Notes: generated by a model from the letters alone, not told the origin. Numbered from the stretch's first letter, positions 7,730 through 16,361 are shown. The stretch: 64,000 nucleotides of DNA from Massilia atriviolacea (GCF_003953935.1 NZ_RXLQ01000004.1:186001-250000), one strand, 5' to 3'. Translations and numbers: made by a program.

Positions 7730-9772
7730 GTGAAACGTTATCTCCTGAGCACCCTGACCCTGAGCCTGGCGGCCGCTTTTGCCAACGCCGCCGAACCGGT
7801 AAAACCCGTCGGCCCGATTTCCGGCATCGATGTGCAGTACATCGACAGCAGCGTGCGCCCGCAGGACGATTTCTTTAGTTACCTGAACGGCGTGTGGCTG
7901 AAAAAGACCGACATCCCGGCCGACAAGTCGAGCTGGGGCACCTTCGCCCAGTTGCGCGACGATACCTTGCCGCAACTGCGCACCCTGATCGAAGCCGCCC
8001 AGGCCGACAAGAACAAGAAAGCCGGCAGCGAAGCCCAGAAAATCGGCGACCTGTACACCAGCTACATGAGCGAAGCCAAGCTGGAAAAGCTCGGCTACAA
8101 GCCGCTGGCCGGCGAATTGCAGCGCATCCGCGCGCTGCGTGAAAAGAAAGCCATCCCGGCCCTGATCGCGCACCTGTCGCAGATCGGCGTGGGCACGCCC
8201 TACGGCCTCTATGTGGGCCAGGACAGCCGCGAATCGACGCGCTACGCCACCTACATCAGCCAGAGCGGCCTGGGCTTGCCGGACCGCGACTACTACCTCA
8301 AGAAAGACGACGCCAAGCTGGCCGACGTGCGCGCCAAGTACGAGCGCCACATCGAGAAAACCCTGGGCATGGCCGGCCACAAGGATGCGGCGGGCGCCGC
8401 CAAGGCCATCCTGGCGCTGGAAACCGCGCTGGCTGAAGTGCAGTGGAGCAAGGTCGAGCTGCGCGACCCGGTCAAGCGCTACAACAAGGTCGAGATCGCC
8501 AAGCTGGGCGAACTGACCCCGGGCTACGACTGGAAGAGCGCGCTGGGCGCGGCCAACGTGGCGGGCAAGGTCGACTATGTCATCGTCGGCCAGCCGAGCT
8601 ACCTGACCGGCTTTAACCAGGTGCTGGAAAAGACCGACCTGGCGACCTGGAAGTCGTATTTCGAATGGCATCTGCTGGCCGGCTATTCCGAATACCTGTC
8701 GAAAGCGTTCGTCGACGCCGATTTCGCCTTCTTCGAAACCGTGCTCAAGGGGGTGCCGGAAAACGAGCCGCGCTGGAAAACCGGCGTTGCAACCGTCAAT
8801 GGCGTGCTGGGCGAAGCGGTGGGCAAGGAGTATGTGAGCAAACACTTCCCGGCCGAGCGCAAGGCGCGTATGGAAGAGCTGGTGCAAAACCTGCTGGTGG
8901 CCTACAAGCAGAGCATCGATACGCTCGACTGGATGGGGCCGGAAACCAAGAAGGAAGCCCAGGCCAAGCTGGCCAAGTTCCGCCCGAAGATCGGTTATCC
9001 GAGCAAATGGCGCGATTACTCGGCCCTGACGGTCAAGCAGGATGACCTGGTCGGCAACATGATGCGCGCGCGCCAGTTTGCCTACAACCGCAGCATCAAC
9101 AAGCTGGGCAAGCCGATCGACCGCGAAGAGTGGGGCATGACGCCGCAGACAGTGAACGCTTACTACAGCTCGACGATGAACGAAATCGTGTTCCCTGCCT
9201 CGATCCTGCAGCCGCCGTTCTTCGACATGCGCGCCGACGATGCCGTCAACTACGGCGCGATCGGCGCCGTGATCGGGCACGAGATCAGCCACGGCTTCGA
9301 CGACAAGGGCAGCCAGTCCGACGGCGACGGCAACCTGCGCGAATGGTGGACCAAGGAAGACCGCGCCAAGTTCCAGGCCAAGGCCGACATGCTGGTCAAG
9401 CAATATAGCGCCTACAGCCCGCTGAAGGGCTATAACGTCAACGGCGAGCTGACCCTGGGCGAGAACATCGGCGACAACTCGGGCGTGGCGATCGCCTACA
9501 AGGCCTACAAGCTGTCGCTGGGCGGCAAGCCGGCGCCGGTGATCGACGGCCTGACCGGCGACCAGCGCTTCTTCATGGGCTTCGGGCAGGTATGGCGCAT
9601 GAAGATGCGTGAAGCGCAGCAGATCGTGCAGGTCAAGACCGATCCGCACTCGCCGGGCCAGTTCCGCGCCAACGGCACCATGATGAACCAGCCGGCCTTC
9701 TATGAAGCGTTCGGCGTGAAGGAAGGCGACAAGATGTACCTGGCGCCGAAAGACCGGGTCACCATCTGGTAA
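7730..9772 (+). CDS. M13 family zinc metallopeptidase (neprilysin/PepO-like)
   Basis: A protein of 680 residues using a GTG start with AAGGA ten bases upstream. The signal peptide is residues 1-21 (cleavage after ANA). The peptidase M13 N-domain spans about 40-430 and the catalytic domain 485-680. The zinc motif HEISH has H517 and H521 as ligands and E518 as catalytic base; ENIGD (E578, D582) is the M13 second motif, with G in place of the usual A. The C-terminus ends in the family signature around FRANGTMMN and a terminal tryptophan. It should cleave oligopeptides in the periplasm or outside the cell. It lies 53 bases after the TonB receptor and is followed by a strong terminator. Confidence 0.95.
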   Translation: MKRYLLSTLTLSLAAAFANAAEPVKPVGPISGIDVQYIDSSVRPQDDFFSYLNGVWLKKTDIPADKSSWGTFAQLRDDTLPQLRTLIEAAQADKNKKAGSEAQKIGDLYTSYMSEAKLEKLGYKPLAGELQRIRALREKKAIPALIAHLSQIGVGTPYGLYVGQDSRESTRYATYISQSGLGLPDRDYYLKKDDAKLADVRAKYERHIEKTLGMAGHKDAAGAAKAILALETALAEVQWSKVELRDPVKRYNKVEIAKLGELTPGYDWKSALGAANVAGKVDYVIVGQPSYLTGFNQVLEKTDLATWKSYFEWHLLAGYSEYLSKAFVDADFAFFETVLKGVPENEPRWKTGVATVNGVLGEAVGKEYVSKHFPAERKARMEELVQNLLVAYKQSIDTLDWMGPETKKEAQAKLAKFRPKIGYPSKWRDYSALTVKQDDLVGNMMRARQFAYNRSINKLGKPIDREEWGMTPQTVNAYYSSTMNEIVFPASILQPPFFDMRADDAVNYGAIGAVIGHEISHGFDDKGSQSDGDGNLREWWTKEDRAKFQAKADMLVKQYSAYSPLKGYNVNGELTLGENIGDNSGVAIAYKAYKLSLGGKPAPVIDGLTGDQRFFMGFGQVWRMKMREAQQIVQVKTDPHSPGQFRANGTMMNQPAFYEAFGVKEGDKMYLAPKDRVTIW

Positions 9773-9791
9773 TGCCGTGAAATGACATGGA

Positions 9792-9818
9792 AAGGGCCAC
9801 GCGAGTGGCCCTTTTTTG
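9792..9818 (+). terminator. Rho-independent terminator after the M13 peptidase
   Basis: A perfect nine-base stem AAGGGCCAC / GTGGCCCTT with a GCGA loop is followed by a run of T residues, starting 19 bases after the stop codon. It ends the receptor-peptidase transcript. Confidence 0.92.
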
Positions 9819-9903
9819 TATCTGGCGTCAGCCGATGCGGTGGTGTCCGGGGCGCTTGACGGGCGATATCGCCGCCTGGCGCGCCCTCACATTTCTGTGG
9901 ACG

Positions 9904-9933
9904 AAAAAAAACCGCCCTGAAAAAGCGGTTTTT
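9904..9933 (-). terminator. Terminator of the cytochrome c gene (possibly bidirectional)
   Basis: The stem CCGC (9912-9915) / GCGG (9925-9928) is extended by a run of eight A on the left and five T on the right. Read on the minus strand it is a short GC stem followed by a U-tract, positioned after the cytochrome gene. The T run on the other side means it could also work on the plus strand. Confidence 0.75.
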
Positions 9934-10053
9934 GTGCTGGCGCAGTCTTGAGTGCGCGTCCGGTAGTGGGGCGCCTGCGGTTCATACGGGCTTCACGCGG
10001 CGCTTCGCGCACCGCGACGCAGGCCAGGCCGCGCCGCAGGAGGCTTGCCCGGA

Positions 10054-10680
10054 TCAGCGGCCGGCTTCGGCCGATGCTGCTGGCGCTGCCGACGCGGCAG
10101 GTGCTGCTGCGGCGGCATCGGCAGGCGCCGACGCTGCTGCTTCGCCAGCGGCTGCCGGTGCGGCGGCTGGCGCCGGGGCTGCCGGTTCCTTGAACTTGGC
10201 GCCGCTCAGGTTTGCCATGTGCACGACGGCGCGCGCAACTTCGACATCGTCCAGATCGGGATTGCCGCCGCGGGCAGGCATCGCGCGGATACCTTCGACC
10301 GCGTGCTTGACCAGCGTGTCGTAGCCCTGGGCGATACGGGAGCCCCAGCCGCCGGCATCGCCGACTTTCGGTGCGCCGGCGGCGCCGGTTGCGTGGCAGG
10401 CTGCGCAGTTAGCCGTGTAGACGGCGTCGCCGGCGAGGAAGACTTTCGGTGCGTTGGCATCCTTGAGCGTGAAGCCCTCGTCGGCCAGCGGACGCAGGCG
10501 CTCGGCGACGGCTTCCGCCTTTTGGCTTTCGGTGCCGGCGCCAGTGGTTTTCTTCGTCGTCACGAACGTCACGAGCAGAATGATGCCGATGACAGTGACC
10601 AGGAAGAAGCCGGCAACCGCAGCGGCGAGCTGCTTTGGTGTCCGGATCGCGGATTCGTGTTCGTTGTGTGCGTCGCTCAT
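10054..10680 (-). CDS. Membrane-anchored class I c-type cytochrome (cytochrome c5-like)
   Basis: A protein of 208 residues. The start chosen is MSDAHNEHE at 10680 because AAGGA lies just upstream; a longer form from 10743 has no ribosome-binding site. One membrane helix (about 21-43, VAGFFLVTVIGIILLV) anchors a single heme domain with the CAACH heme-binding motif and a downstream Met-containing segment (GIRAMPARGG) as probable axial ligand. The last 50 residues are an Ala/Pro-rich low-complexity tail. It should carry electrons in the periplasm to a terminal oxidase or similar acceptor. It is monocistronic, with its own terminator. Confidence 0.9.
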   Translation of the reverse strand: MSDAHNEHESAIRTPKQLAAAVAGFFLVTVIGIILLVTFVTTKKTTGAGTESQKAEAVAERLRPLADEGFTLKDANAPKVFLAGDAVYTANCAACHATGAAGAPKVGDAGGWGSRIAQGYDTLVKHAVEGIRAMPARGGNPDLDDVEVARAVVHMANLSGAKFKEPAAPAPAAAPAAAGEAAASAPADAAAAAPAASAAPAASAEAGR

Positions 10681-10876
10681 GATGTCCTTAGTACAATATT
10701 CAAAAAGCTGCCGGCCGGTCGTGTTCGCATGCTGAACCTGCAAATACTCGCCAAACCCGCGATTATAGACTCAAAGCACCTCTTATGGAACGCAAATTCC
10801 CCGTAACGCGACACTTTCCATGGACGCGGGGCCAGAAAAAACGGTATCCTTCGCCTCACGTTCGACTTTCCTCAGC

Positions 10877-10952
10877 GCGGCTGTAGCTCAGTGGATAGAG
10901 TATTGGCCTCCGAAGCCAAGGGTCGTGGGTTCGATCCCCGCCAGCCGCACCA
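10877..10952 (+). tRNA. tRNA-Arg(CCG)
   Basis: A 76-base cloverleaf with acceptor GCGGCTG/CAGCCGC, discriminator A and encoded CCA. The D arm contains AGTGGATAGAG, the anticodon stem TTGGC/GCCAA closes a CTCCGAA loop with anticodon CCG, and the T loop is TTCGATC. It reads the Arg codon CGG. It is a normal single gene, unlike the array further right. Confidence 0.97.
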
Positions 10953-11149
10953 GTTTTTTGCAATGAATTCAATTGTTTACCGTCCGCCATGGCGGCCAGG
11001 TCCCGGCTTTGTCGCAGCGGTGGGAATGGCTCGTCCATCCAGACTAACCATACGGTGATTCGTTTCTTGTTGGCGCTCGGCGAGCTGTGCTTGCTTCGCT
11101 GCGCAGGCGCGTCGATCAGGAAATTGTTGAGTCGACAAGATCAAATCGC

Positions 11150-11200
11150 TTGACATCGTGTGGCAGTCATGAAAATCATGACCTAGACTGTTTTCATGAC
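11150..11200 (+). promoter_or_regulatory. Promoter and probable autoregulatory operator of the RES/Xre pair
   Basis: TTGACA at 11150-11155 is followed, 18 bases later, by AATCAT (11174-11179) as a weak -10. Overlapping it is a perfect palindrome GTCATGA-AAA-TCATGAC (11166-11182). The sequence TTTTCATGAC at 11191-11200, which contains the proposed ATG, is the exact reverse complement of 11166-11175, giving a second inverted pair. This layout suits binding of the antitoxin to its own promoter. Binding is inferred, not seen. Confidence 0.55.
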
Positions 11201-11777
11201 TACCTCCAGCCTTCGTTTTTCTGGCGTGCGCGCCAAAACCCGCCCGTCCTTGAAGGGGCGTTGCTCTGTTTCTGCTGTTCTCATTCCCAGATCGCTTCTT
11301 GAGGAAATGGTGAAGAGCGAAGTAGCGAAGGCGATCGCGCAGATCGCAGCGACGCAGTCCACGGCCCTGTCCGCTGCCAGGACGCGTGGCGCGTCGTATG
11401 CACGTGCCGAGATCGCAAAACCCGACAATCTGACACTGGCCGCCGCTGCCAAATACAGCGGCCGTTCCGACCGGATGATTAATGAGGAGCGCAAGCGAGG
11501 GCTTTACTATGCATTAGTTCTCGAAGGGAATTCGCGCGGGTTTCGTTACCCATCATGGCAGTTCGACGCCAACCGTTCGCGCTTGGCTGCCGTATTTCAT
11601 GCATTCGGTAACGGCGATACCATGAATTCCTGGGTAATCCATGCGTTCCTGACGACGCCAAATGTGCACCTCGACGGGCATAGTCCACGCGAAGTCATTC
11701 TCGACCCCCGGCTGGATCTGGAACCTGTTCTGGCGTTGGCCCGGGCGCGTTTCGACAGTGATCAGGGTGCTGGATGA
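11196..11777 (+). CDS. Antitoxin of a RES/Xre-type toxin-antitoxin pair (DUF2384-like)
   Basis: A protein of 193 residues. The C-terminal half carries a segment resembling the MbcA/ParS/Xre toxin-binding (DUF2384) domain: WVIHAFLTTPNVHLDGHSPR then EVILDP, with the usual Trp, the Asp-Gly-x-x-Pro turn and the Leu/Pro end. A middle segment (about 75-100, NLTLAAAAKYSGRSDRMINE) has a helix-turn-helix-like look. The gene overlaps the RES toxin by four bases (ATGA), the normal antitoxin-first order. No good ribosome-binding site precedes 11196. GTG 11226 or ATG 11307 (after TTGAGGAA) are alternatives, and the basic N-terminus may not be translated. Confidence 0.7.
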   Translation: MTTSSLRFSGVRAKTRPSLKGRCSVSAVLIPRSLLEEMVKSEVAKAIAQIAATQSTALSAARTRGASYARAEIAKPDNLTLAAAAKYSGRSDRMINEERKRGLYYALVLEGNSRGFRYPSWQFDANRSRLAAVFHAFGNGDTMNSWVIHAFLTTPNVHLDGHSPREVILDPRLDLEPVLALARARFDSDQGAG

Positions 11778-12394
11778 CAAAAACGCCATTCTGCCCTAAA
11801 CCGCCACGCGATTTTTCAAAACGCGCTGTTCCGGTCCACGAGCGCAATCTCGCTGCATCATCGCTGCGGCGAATTCACCGGAGCATGTACAGTCCGATTT
11901 TCTTTAACCGGCGCTCGACAAGTGCCACGGTGTTTCGTTTTGATGTACCAAACGATGAGTTTGGGGTCCTTTATGCCGCGCCGACGTTTTCGGCATGTAT
12001 GTTCGAGACGGTAATCCGTCATGTATTTGCGGGCGGCAATCTTCCATTGATAATTGGACAAGCAGAGCTAGCCTGTCGCAGCATTTCGTCGCTCGGTTCA
12101 GGAAGCGCCCGCAGGTTGCGGCTGGCAGACTTTACACAGAGTTTGGTGCCTATGGGCGGCGAGAATATTGTTATGGCTATTAATGAATACATGGTTCCCA
12201 ACCAATGGAGCCTTGCCGTCCATTCCCACCCTGAAAAATTCGACGGTATCTATTTCCGCTCTCGCTACTCCAACGAACCATGTGTCGCGTTGTTCGACAG
12301 GGTCGACGTGATCGCGCGTAGCGCAGCGATCCCCATCCTCAAATGTTCGGAGCTGGATGCTTTTCTCGACAAATATCACATTGGCCTGCTGTAG
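11774..12394 (+). CDS. RES-domain toxin (NAD+-degrading type)
   Basis: A protein of 206 residues matching the RES family, named after conserved Arg, Glu and Ser residues. VFRFDVPNDEFGVLYAAP supplies the Arg and Tyr of the active site and FSACMFETVIRHVF the Glu. FDGIYFRSRYSNEPCVALFD near 150-170 contains the conserved Arg and Ser. Characterised RES toxins (for example MbcT of Mycobacterium tuberculosis) break down NAD+ when not bound by the Xre/MbcA partner. It overlaps the antitoxin gene by four bases. AT content is higher than in surrounding genes, which suits a horizontally acquired pair. Confidence 0.85.
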   Translation: MTKTPFCPKPPRDFSKRAVPVHERNLAASSLRRIHRSMYSPIFFNRRSTSATVFRFDVPNDEFGVLYAAPTFSACMFETVIRHVFAGGNLPLIIGQAELACRSISSLGSGSARRLRLADFTQSLVPMGGENIVMAINEYMVPNQWSLAVHSHPEKFDGIYFRSRYSNEPCVALFDRVDVIARSAAIPILKCSELDAFLDKYHIGLL

Positions 12395-12494
12395 TGCAAA
12401 AGCGCTGGCGTTCAATCGTGGTTCTACCTCGGGCGCACGTGCAGATTCTCTTCAGAACGTCTTGAACCATCGGCGCCTTGCCCCGTCGATACCC

Positions 12495-14192
12495 TCACGC
12501 CCCGCCATCCGCCTCTTCAGCGCCGCGCGCGCCCATCACGCAATTCCTGCCCCCATGCTTGGCTTCGTACAAGGCCAGGTCGGCCGCATGCACCAGCGAC
12601 TCGACCGTGCGCCCGTGCCCGGGATAACTGGCCACGCCGAACGAGGCGGTGGCGGTGAGCATCTGCCCATTGCTGCGCACTTGCAGCGCCGCAATCGCCA
12701 GCCGGATCGCTTCAGCACGCACCAGCCCGTTGGCCATATTGCACTCAGGCAGGACGATCAGCATTTCTTCCCCGCCCAGGCGGCAGGCAATGTCGCAGGC
12801 GCGCACATTCTCGCGCAGGGCGGCCGCCACCGCCACCAGCAGGGCGTCGCCCCCATCGTGTCCATAGGTATCGTTGACCCGCTTGAAATGGTCCAGGTCG
12901 ATCATCACGACCGTCACCGCGCCACCCTTGCGTTCGGCCAGCAGCAATTCGCGCTTGAGCACCTCATCCATGTAACGCCGGTTGTAGAGCTGGGTCAGCG
13001 GGTCGACGATCGACTGGCGCCGCAAGGAAACCCGCAGGCGCACGTTGCTCAGCGCCAGGCCCAGTTGCTCGGCCAGCTGCACGATCCAGCGGCCCTGTTC
13101 GGCGCCATCGTCGCCACCGAGGGCCGCGCCGACCACGGTCAGGCAGCCGACCACGTCGCCCTGGGTGATCAGCGGCACGCACAGGCGCGGCGTGCCCTTG
13201 CTGCTCGCGCGCGCATGGCGGCAGCCCAGGGCATCGGGGCCGGCGGCCAGGTGTTCGCTGCCGCGCCGCAAGGCCCAGCAATCGAGCGGCGCCAGCACAT
13301 CCGGCTCATCGTCGCAGGCGCCCCAGCGCGCGCTGCGTTCGAGCACGTTGCGCGAATTGTTGTACAGGTACAGGCTGCCCGATAATGCCGGCAGCAGCGC
13401 CGGCAGGTAGGCGCCGATGATGTCGGAGGTTTCCTCCATCGTCTCGGCCAATTCCAGCGAATGGAGCAACTCCGCACTCTTTTGCAGGTGGGCGTTGCGC
13501 AAGGAGGCCAGCGCGGCAGCGCGGCGCAGTTCGTCGGACACCGAATTGGCGCGCTCTTCGGCGCGGTGCCGATGCAGCAGCGCCCGCTGTGCGGCGAACA
13601 GCACGCCGAGCAGGAACACGACATTGATCAAGGTGGCCGCCACCCCGGCATAGGCGGCGATATTGGAGGTGATGATCAGCTTTTCCCTGAGCTCGTTACG
13701 GCGCTGGGTATAGTCGGACAGTTCCTCGCCGATCAGGCTACGCAGCAAGTCCATCTGCGAACGTCCCTTGCCGCCGGCAATCACTTGCGCGGCTTTCTCG
13801 AAGCCGCTGTCGCGGCGCAGGCTGATGGTGTCGCTCAGGCTGGCCAGCTTGGCGTTGGTGACTTCTTCGATATTCTTGAGGGTGCCCCATTCCTGCGGGT
13901 TGGCATTTTCCGTCTTGAGCTCAAGCAAGACCGCCGGAATCATGCTGGTGCCGGCATAGTAGGGCTGGAGAAATTCTTCCTTCCCCGTGACGATGAAGCC
14001 GCGCTGCCCGGTCTCGGCGTCGCGCAGCATGCTGATCAGGCTCTGGTACAGGTGTTCGCGCCGCGCTGCCGCTTTCAGGTCGCTCATGGTCTCCGCCACA
14101 TGCCGGTTGACCAGCAAGGGAATCAGGGCCACGGTCGACATGACCAGGATGACGACGGCGGCTGCCGCCTTGAGTTTGGTTTCGAATTTCAT
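12495..14192 (-). CDS. Diguanylate cyclase with CHASE3 and GAF domains
   Basis: A protein of 565 residues from MKFETKL at 14192. Membrane helices lie at about 8-28 and 180-205 and flank a periplasmic CHASE3-like domain with its typical RDAETGQRGFIVTGKEEFL signature. A GAF-like domain covers about 250-395. The GGDEF domain covers about 400-560, with active-site motif GGEEM near residue 473. The I-site RACD lies five residues before it, so product inhibition by c-di-GMP is expected. It makes c-di-GMP, which commonly controls exopolysaccharide output. Its distance from the polysaccharide locus means a link is only possible. A longer start at 14234 exists but is less convincing. Confidence 0.93.
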   Translation of the reverse strand: MKFETKLKAAAAVVILVMSTVALIPLLVNRHVAETMSDLKAAARREHLYQSLISMLRDAETGQRGFIVTGKEEFLQPYYAGTSMIPAVLLELKTENANPQEWGTLKNIEEVTNAKLASLSDTISLRRDSGFEKAAQVIAGGKGRSQMDLLRSLIGEELSDYTQRRNELREKLIITSNIAAYAGVAATLINVVFLLGVLFAAQRALLHRHRAEERANSVSDELRRAAALASLRNAHLQKSAELLHSLELAETMEETSDIIGAYLPALLPALSGSLYLYNNSRNVLERSARWGACDDEPDVLAPLDCWALRRGSEHLAAGPDALGCRHARASSKGTPRLCVPLITQGDVVGCLTVVGAALGGDDGAEQGRWIVQLAEQLGLALSNVRLRVSLRRQSIVDPLTQLYNRRYMDEVLKRELLLAERKGGAVTVVMIDLDHFKRVNDTYGHDGGDALLVAVAAALRENVRACDIACRLGGEEMLIVLPECNMANGLVRAEAIRLAIAALQVRSNGQMLTATASFGVASYPGHGRTVESLVHAADLALYEAKHGGRNCVMGARGAEEADGGA

Positions 14193-14473
14193 GCGTGCCT
14201 TGCCTGACGGTGAGGGGCGGCGTTTCAAGAACACAAGCTGCGTTTCAGTATGTGGCGGAAGAACATGATATTGCGAAATACTGTATCACCGAACTCCCAG
14301 GCCGGTGTTGCAGGATAATATTTGCCCTCGTCCGGAATCGTGCGCTGGACAAGAAAATCTAGTTCATGGCCGCATGATTCCTCGTTTGACGCCTTCGGCG
14401 TGCCGCTTCGATAATGGGTTTTTCTTATCGAAAGCGCTGTCATGATCCAGTCCGGCCCGTCTCAGGTGTGCGC

Positions 14474-15202
14474 ATGAATGCCCCTAAGGTGCTCGTCACC
14501 GGCGCGGCAGGGCGGATCGGGACCGCGTTTGTGGCCGCGCAACAAGGCCGCTACGACCTGCGCTTGGGCGACCTCGACAGCGGCGCCCTGGCGCGCATGG
14601 GCGGCGAAGCGGTGCCGCTCGACGTCACCGACCTGGCTGCCTGCATGCGCGCGTGCGCCGGCGTGCATACCGTGCTGCACCTTGCAGCCGATCCCTTGCC
14701 CGACGCCGATTTTCACACCTCATTGTTACCGACCAACATCATCGGCAGCTACAACATGTTTTTGGCTGCCAGGGCGCAGGGATGCCGGCGCGTCGTGTTC
14801 GCCAGTAGCGCGCAGGCGGTCGAGGGCTATCCGCCCGACGTGCAGGTGCACGAAGACATGGCGCCGCGGCCGGCGAATATGTATGGGGTGAGCAAGGCCT
14901 TTGGCGAAGCGCTCGCGTCCTTCTTCGCCGGCGATGGCGCCCTCGTCACGGTTGCCGTGCGGATTGCCAATGTGGCTGCCTTCCGGGCAGGGGAGCGCCA
15001 CAGCGCGCGTGACGTTGCCGCCTTCATCAGCGAGCGCGATGTGGTGCAGTTGCTGGCGCGCTGCATCGACGCCGACCTGCGCGGTTTTACGGTGGTGCAC
15101 GGGGTATCGGACAACCGCTACAAGCGCCTGTCCATCGACAACACCCGCAGTGTGCTCGATTACCGGCCGCGCGACGACGCGTTCAGGCTTCTCGAAGGAT
15201 AG
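14474..15202 (+). CDS. NAD(P)-dependent epimerase/dehydratase (extended SDR)
   Basis: A protein of 242 residues. The Rossmann motif GAAGRIG sits near residues 10-16, an acidic residue follows (GDLD) and LHLAADP marks the second strand. The catalytic pair is YGVSK, with an upstream Ser in FASSAQ. Size and motifs resemble the uronate dehydrogenase-like branch of extended SDRs, with oxidation of a sugar acid a possible reaction, but the substrate is not readable. The start at 14474 is used instead of 14414 because the extra 20 residues look non-coding. It is divergent from the cyclase gene and stands alone. Confidence 0.82.
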   Translation: MNAPKVLVTGAAGRIGTAFVAAQQGRYDLRLGDLDSGALARMGGEAVPLDVTDLAACMRACAGVHTVLHLAADPLPDADFHTSLLPTNIIGSYNMFLAARAQGCRRVVFASSAQAVEGYPPDVQVHEDMAPRPANMYGVSKAFGEALASFFAGDGALVTVAVRIANVAAFRAGERHSARDVAAFISERDVVQLLARCIDADLRGFTVVHGVSDNRYKRLSIDNTRSVLDYRPRDDAFRLLEG

Positions 15203-15245
15203 GCGCCTGGCGTTCCTGCCGCCTGCGCCAGCCGGCGATGCCGCA

Positions 15246-15812
15246 TCAGGCCAGCAGGCGCGAGTGTTTCGGCAATTTGGCCGACAGATAATCGTGCTGG
15301 TCCGCCAGCACATTTCTGCCGCTCAAGATGAAGTGTTCGAAACGGCATGGCACATACGGCACATACAGGAGCGGATGAAAATCATGCACCATGGTGGCGC
15401 CCTTGGCCTGGTTGCACGACTTGCAGGCGGTCACGCAGTTGGTCCAGCTATCCTTGCCGCCGTGGGTACGCGCCAGCACGTGGTCGCGCGACAGGTGCTG
15501 GCGCGCGAACACATTGCCGCAATAAGCGCAGGTATGGCGGTCGCGCGCGAACAGCAGCTGGTTATCGTCGCCCAGCGGCAGCGCCACGCGCAGTTTTTTG
15601 GTCATGCGCTCGCTGCCCATGATCGAAATGATCGGCTTGACCGTCATGGTCGACAGCACGCCCGCATTCGACACCCCGCCGCGAAACAGAAATTCACGGT
15701 CACCCAGTTCCCATGCCACCTTGCCGACGGCGTAATAATGGATCGCTTCCTGGGCGGAGATCCATCCGAATGGATTTCCTGCGATGTCGAGTGCTAAGAT
15801 TTGCGGAGTCAT
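15246..15812 (-). CDS. HNH endonuclease
   Basis: A protein of 188 residues from MTPQILALDIAG at 15812. The reading frame stays open further upstream, but only through tRNA sequence. The HNH domain is clear: a CAYCG knuckle, the DHVLARTHGG motif with its metal-binding His, Asn in SWTNCV, and a second knuckle CKSCNQAKG. The architecture is that of free-standing HNH nucleases common in many bacterial chromosomes; the role could be DNA repair, restriction or mobility. It lies about 200 bases downstream, in the direction of transcription, of the tRNA array. Whether it belongs with the array is unknown. Confidence 0.9.
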   Translation of the reverse strand: MTPQILALDIAGNPFGWISAQEAIHYYAVGKVAWELGDREFLFRGGVSNAGVLSTMTVKPIISIMGSERMTKKLRVALPLGDDNQLLFARDRHTCAYCGNVFARQHLSRDHVLARTHGGKDSWTNCVTACKSCNQAKGATMVHDFHPLLYVPYVPCRFEHFILSGRNVLADQHDYLSAKLPKHSRLLA

Positions 15813-16014
15813 ATTTTCACTTTTACTAATGCCTGTTTGAATGGAATAGTTGAAAGGCCGGCGCCGGGGCGCTGGCGGAAGATGAAAATCCGGACAGGTG
15901 TTAAACGTGATAATACGCCTTGCAGGCAAAGCAGCAAGCACGAAAAAAGGCGCAGCGCACCGCGCAGTCCCGGGCGCGGTGAGGCACGCCCGGGCGATAT
16001 CGCTTGCGCTGCAT

Positions 16015-16104
16015 TGGAGTGGGGTGCCGGATTCGAACCGGCGAACAACGGTGTTGCAGCGCGCCCTTGGGCATCGCGCCCTTGGACCGCTCGGGCAAGC
16101 CCGC
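16015..16104 (-). tRNA. Class II tRNA-like gene with aberrant anticodon arm (Leu/Ser-like)
   Basis: Ninety bases with encoded CCA. The D arm contains GCCCGAGCGGTCCAAGGGC, as in Leu/Ser tRNAs. The variable arm can fold (CAAC/GTTG) and the T arm is perfect (GCCGG-TTCGAAT-CCGGC). The acceptor GCGGGCT/ACCCCAC pairs at only five of seven positions. The anticodon region can form CGCG/CGCG closing an 11-base loop, not a 7-base loop, or a competing GGGC/GCCC hairpin, so no anticodon can be assigned. It is either a decayed gene or an unusual tRNA. Confidence 0.6.
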
Positions 16105-16111
16105 ATAAAGA

Positions 16112-16187
16112 TGGCATCCCAGGAAGGAGTCGAACCTTCAGCCTTCGGTTTTGGAGACCGCTGCGCTGCCAATTGCGCCACTGAGAT
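16112..16187 (-). tRNA. tRNA-Trp(CCA)
   Basis: A 76-base cloverleaf. The acceptor ATCTCAG/CTGGGAT has one G-U pair, with discriminator G and encoded CCA. The D stem is GCGC/GCGC, anticodon stem GCGGT/ACCGA (four pairs plus a U-A/A-type end) closes a CTCCAAA loop with anticodon CCA, and the T loop is TTCGACT. It lies only seven bases from the preceding tRNA-like gene. Its sequence does not look like the usual betaproteobacterial housekeeping tRNA-Trp, so it is probably an extra copy. Confidence 0.9.
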
Positions 16188-16229
16188 AGGGAAAGCATGA
16201 TCGCTGCGTGAGGCGCGCGATCGATAAAT

Positions 16230-16306
16230 TGGGGTGACGTACCGGATTCGAACCGGTGGCCGCTGGAATCACAATCCAGAGCTCTGCCAACTGAGCTAAC
16301 GTCACC
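16230..16306 (-). tRNA. tRNA-His(GTG)
   Basis: Seventy-seven bases including the extra 5' G that pairs with discriminator C, the identity mark of tRNA-His. Acceptor GTGACGT/ACGTCAC, D arm GCTCAGTTGGCAGAGC, anticodon stem CTGGA/TCCAG around TTGTGAT, T arm ACCGG-TTCGAAT-CCGGT and encoded CCA are all regular. Confidence 0.95.
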
Positions 16307-16361
16307 ATTGAAAACATGAAAAATGCTGCTGCCGGCGTGTGTCACGCCAGTCAGGAAAAAT

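Noticed and set aside
15813-16181. N-terminal extension of the HNH endonuclease
   Set aside because: The added codons run through the tRNA-Trp and tRNA-like genes; the ATG at 15812 gives a complete HNH protein.
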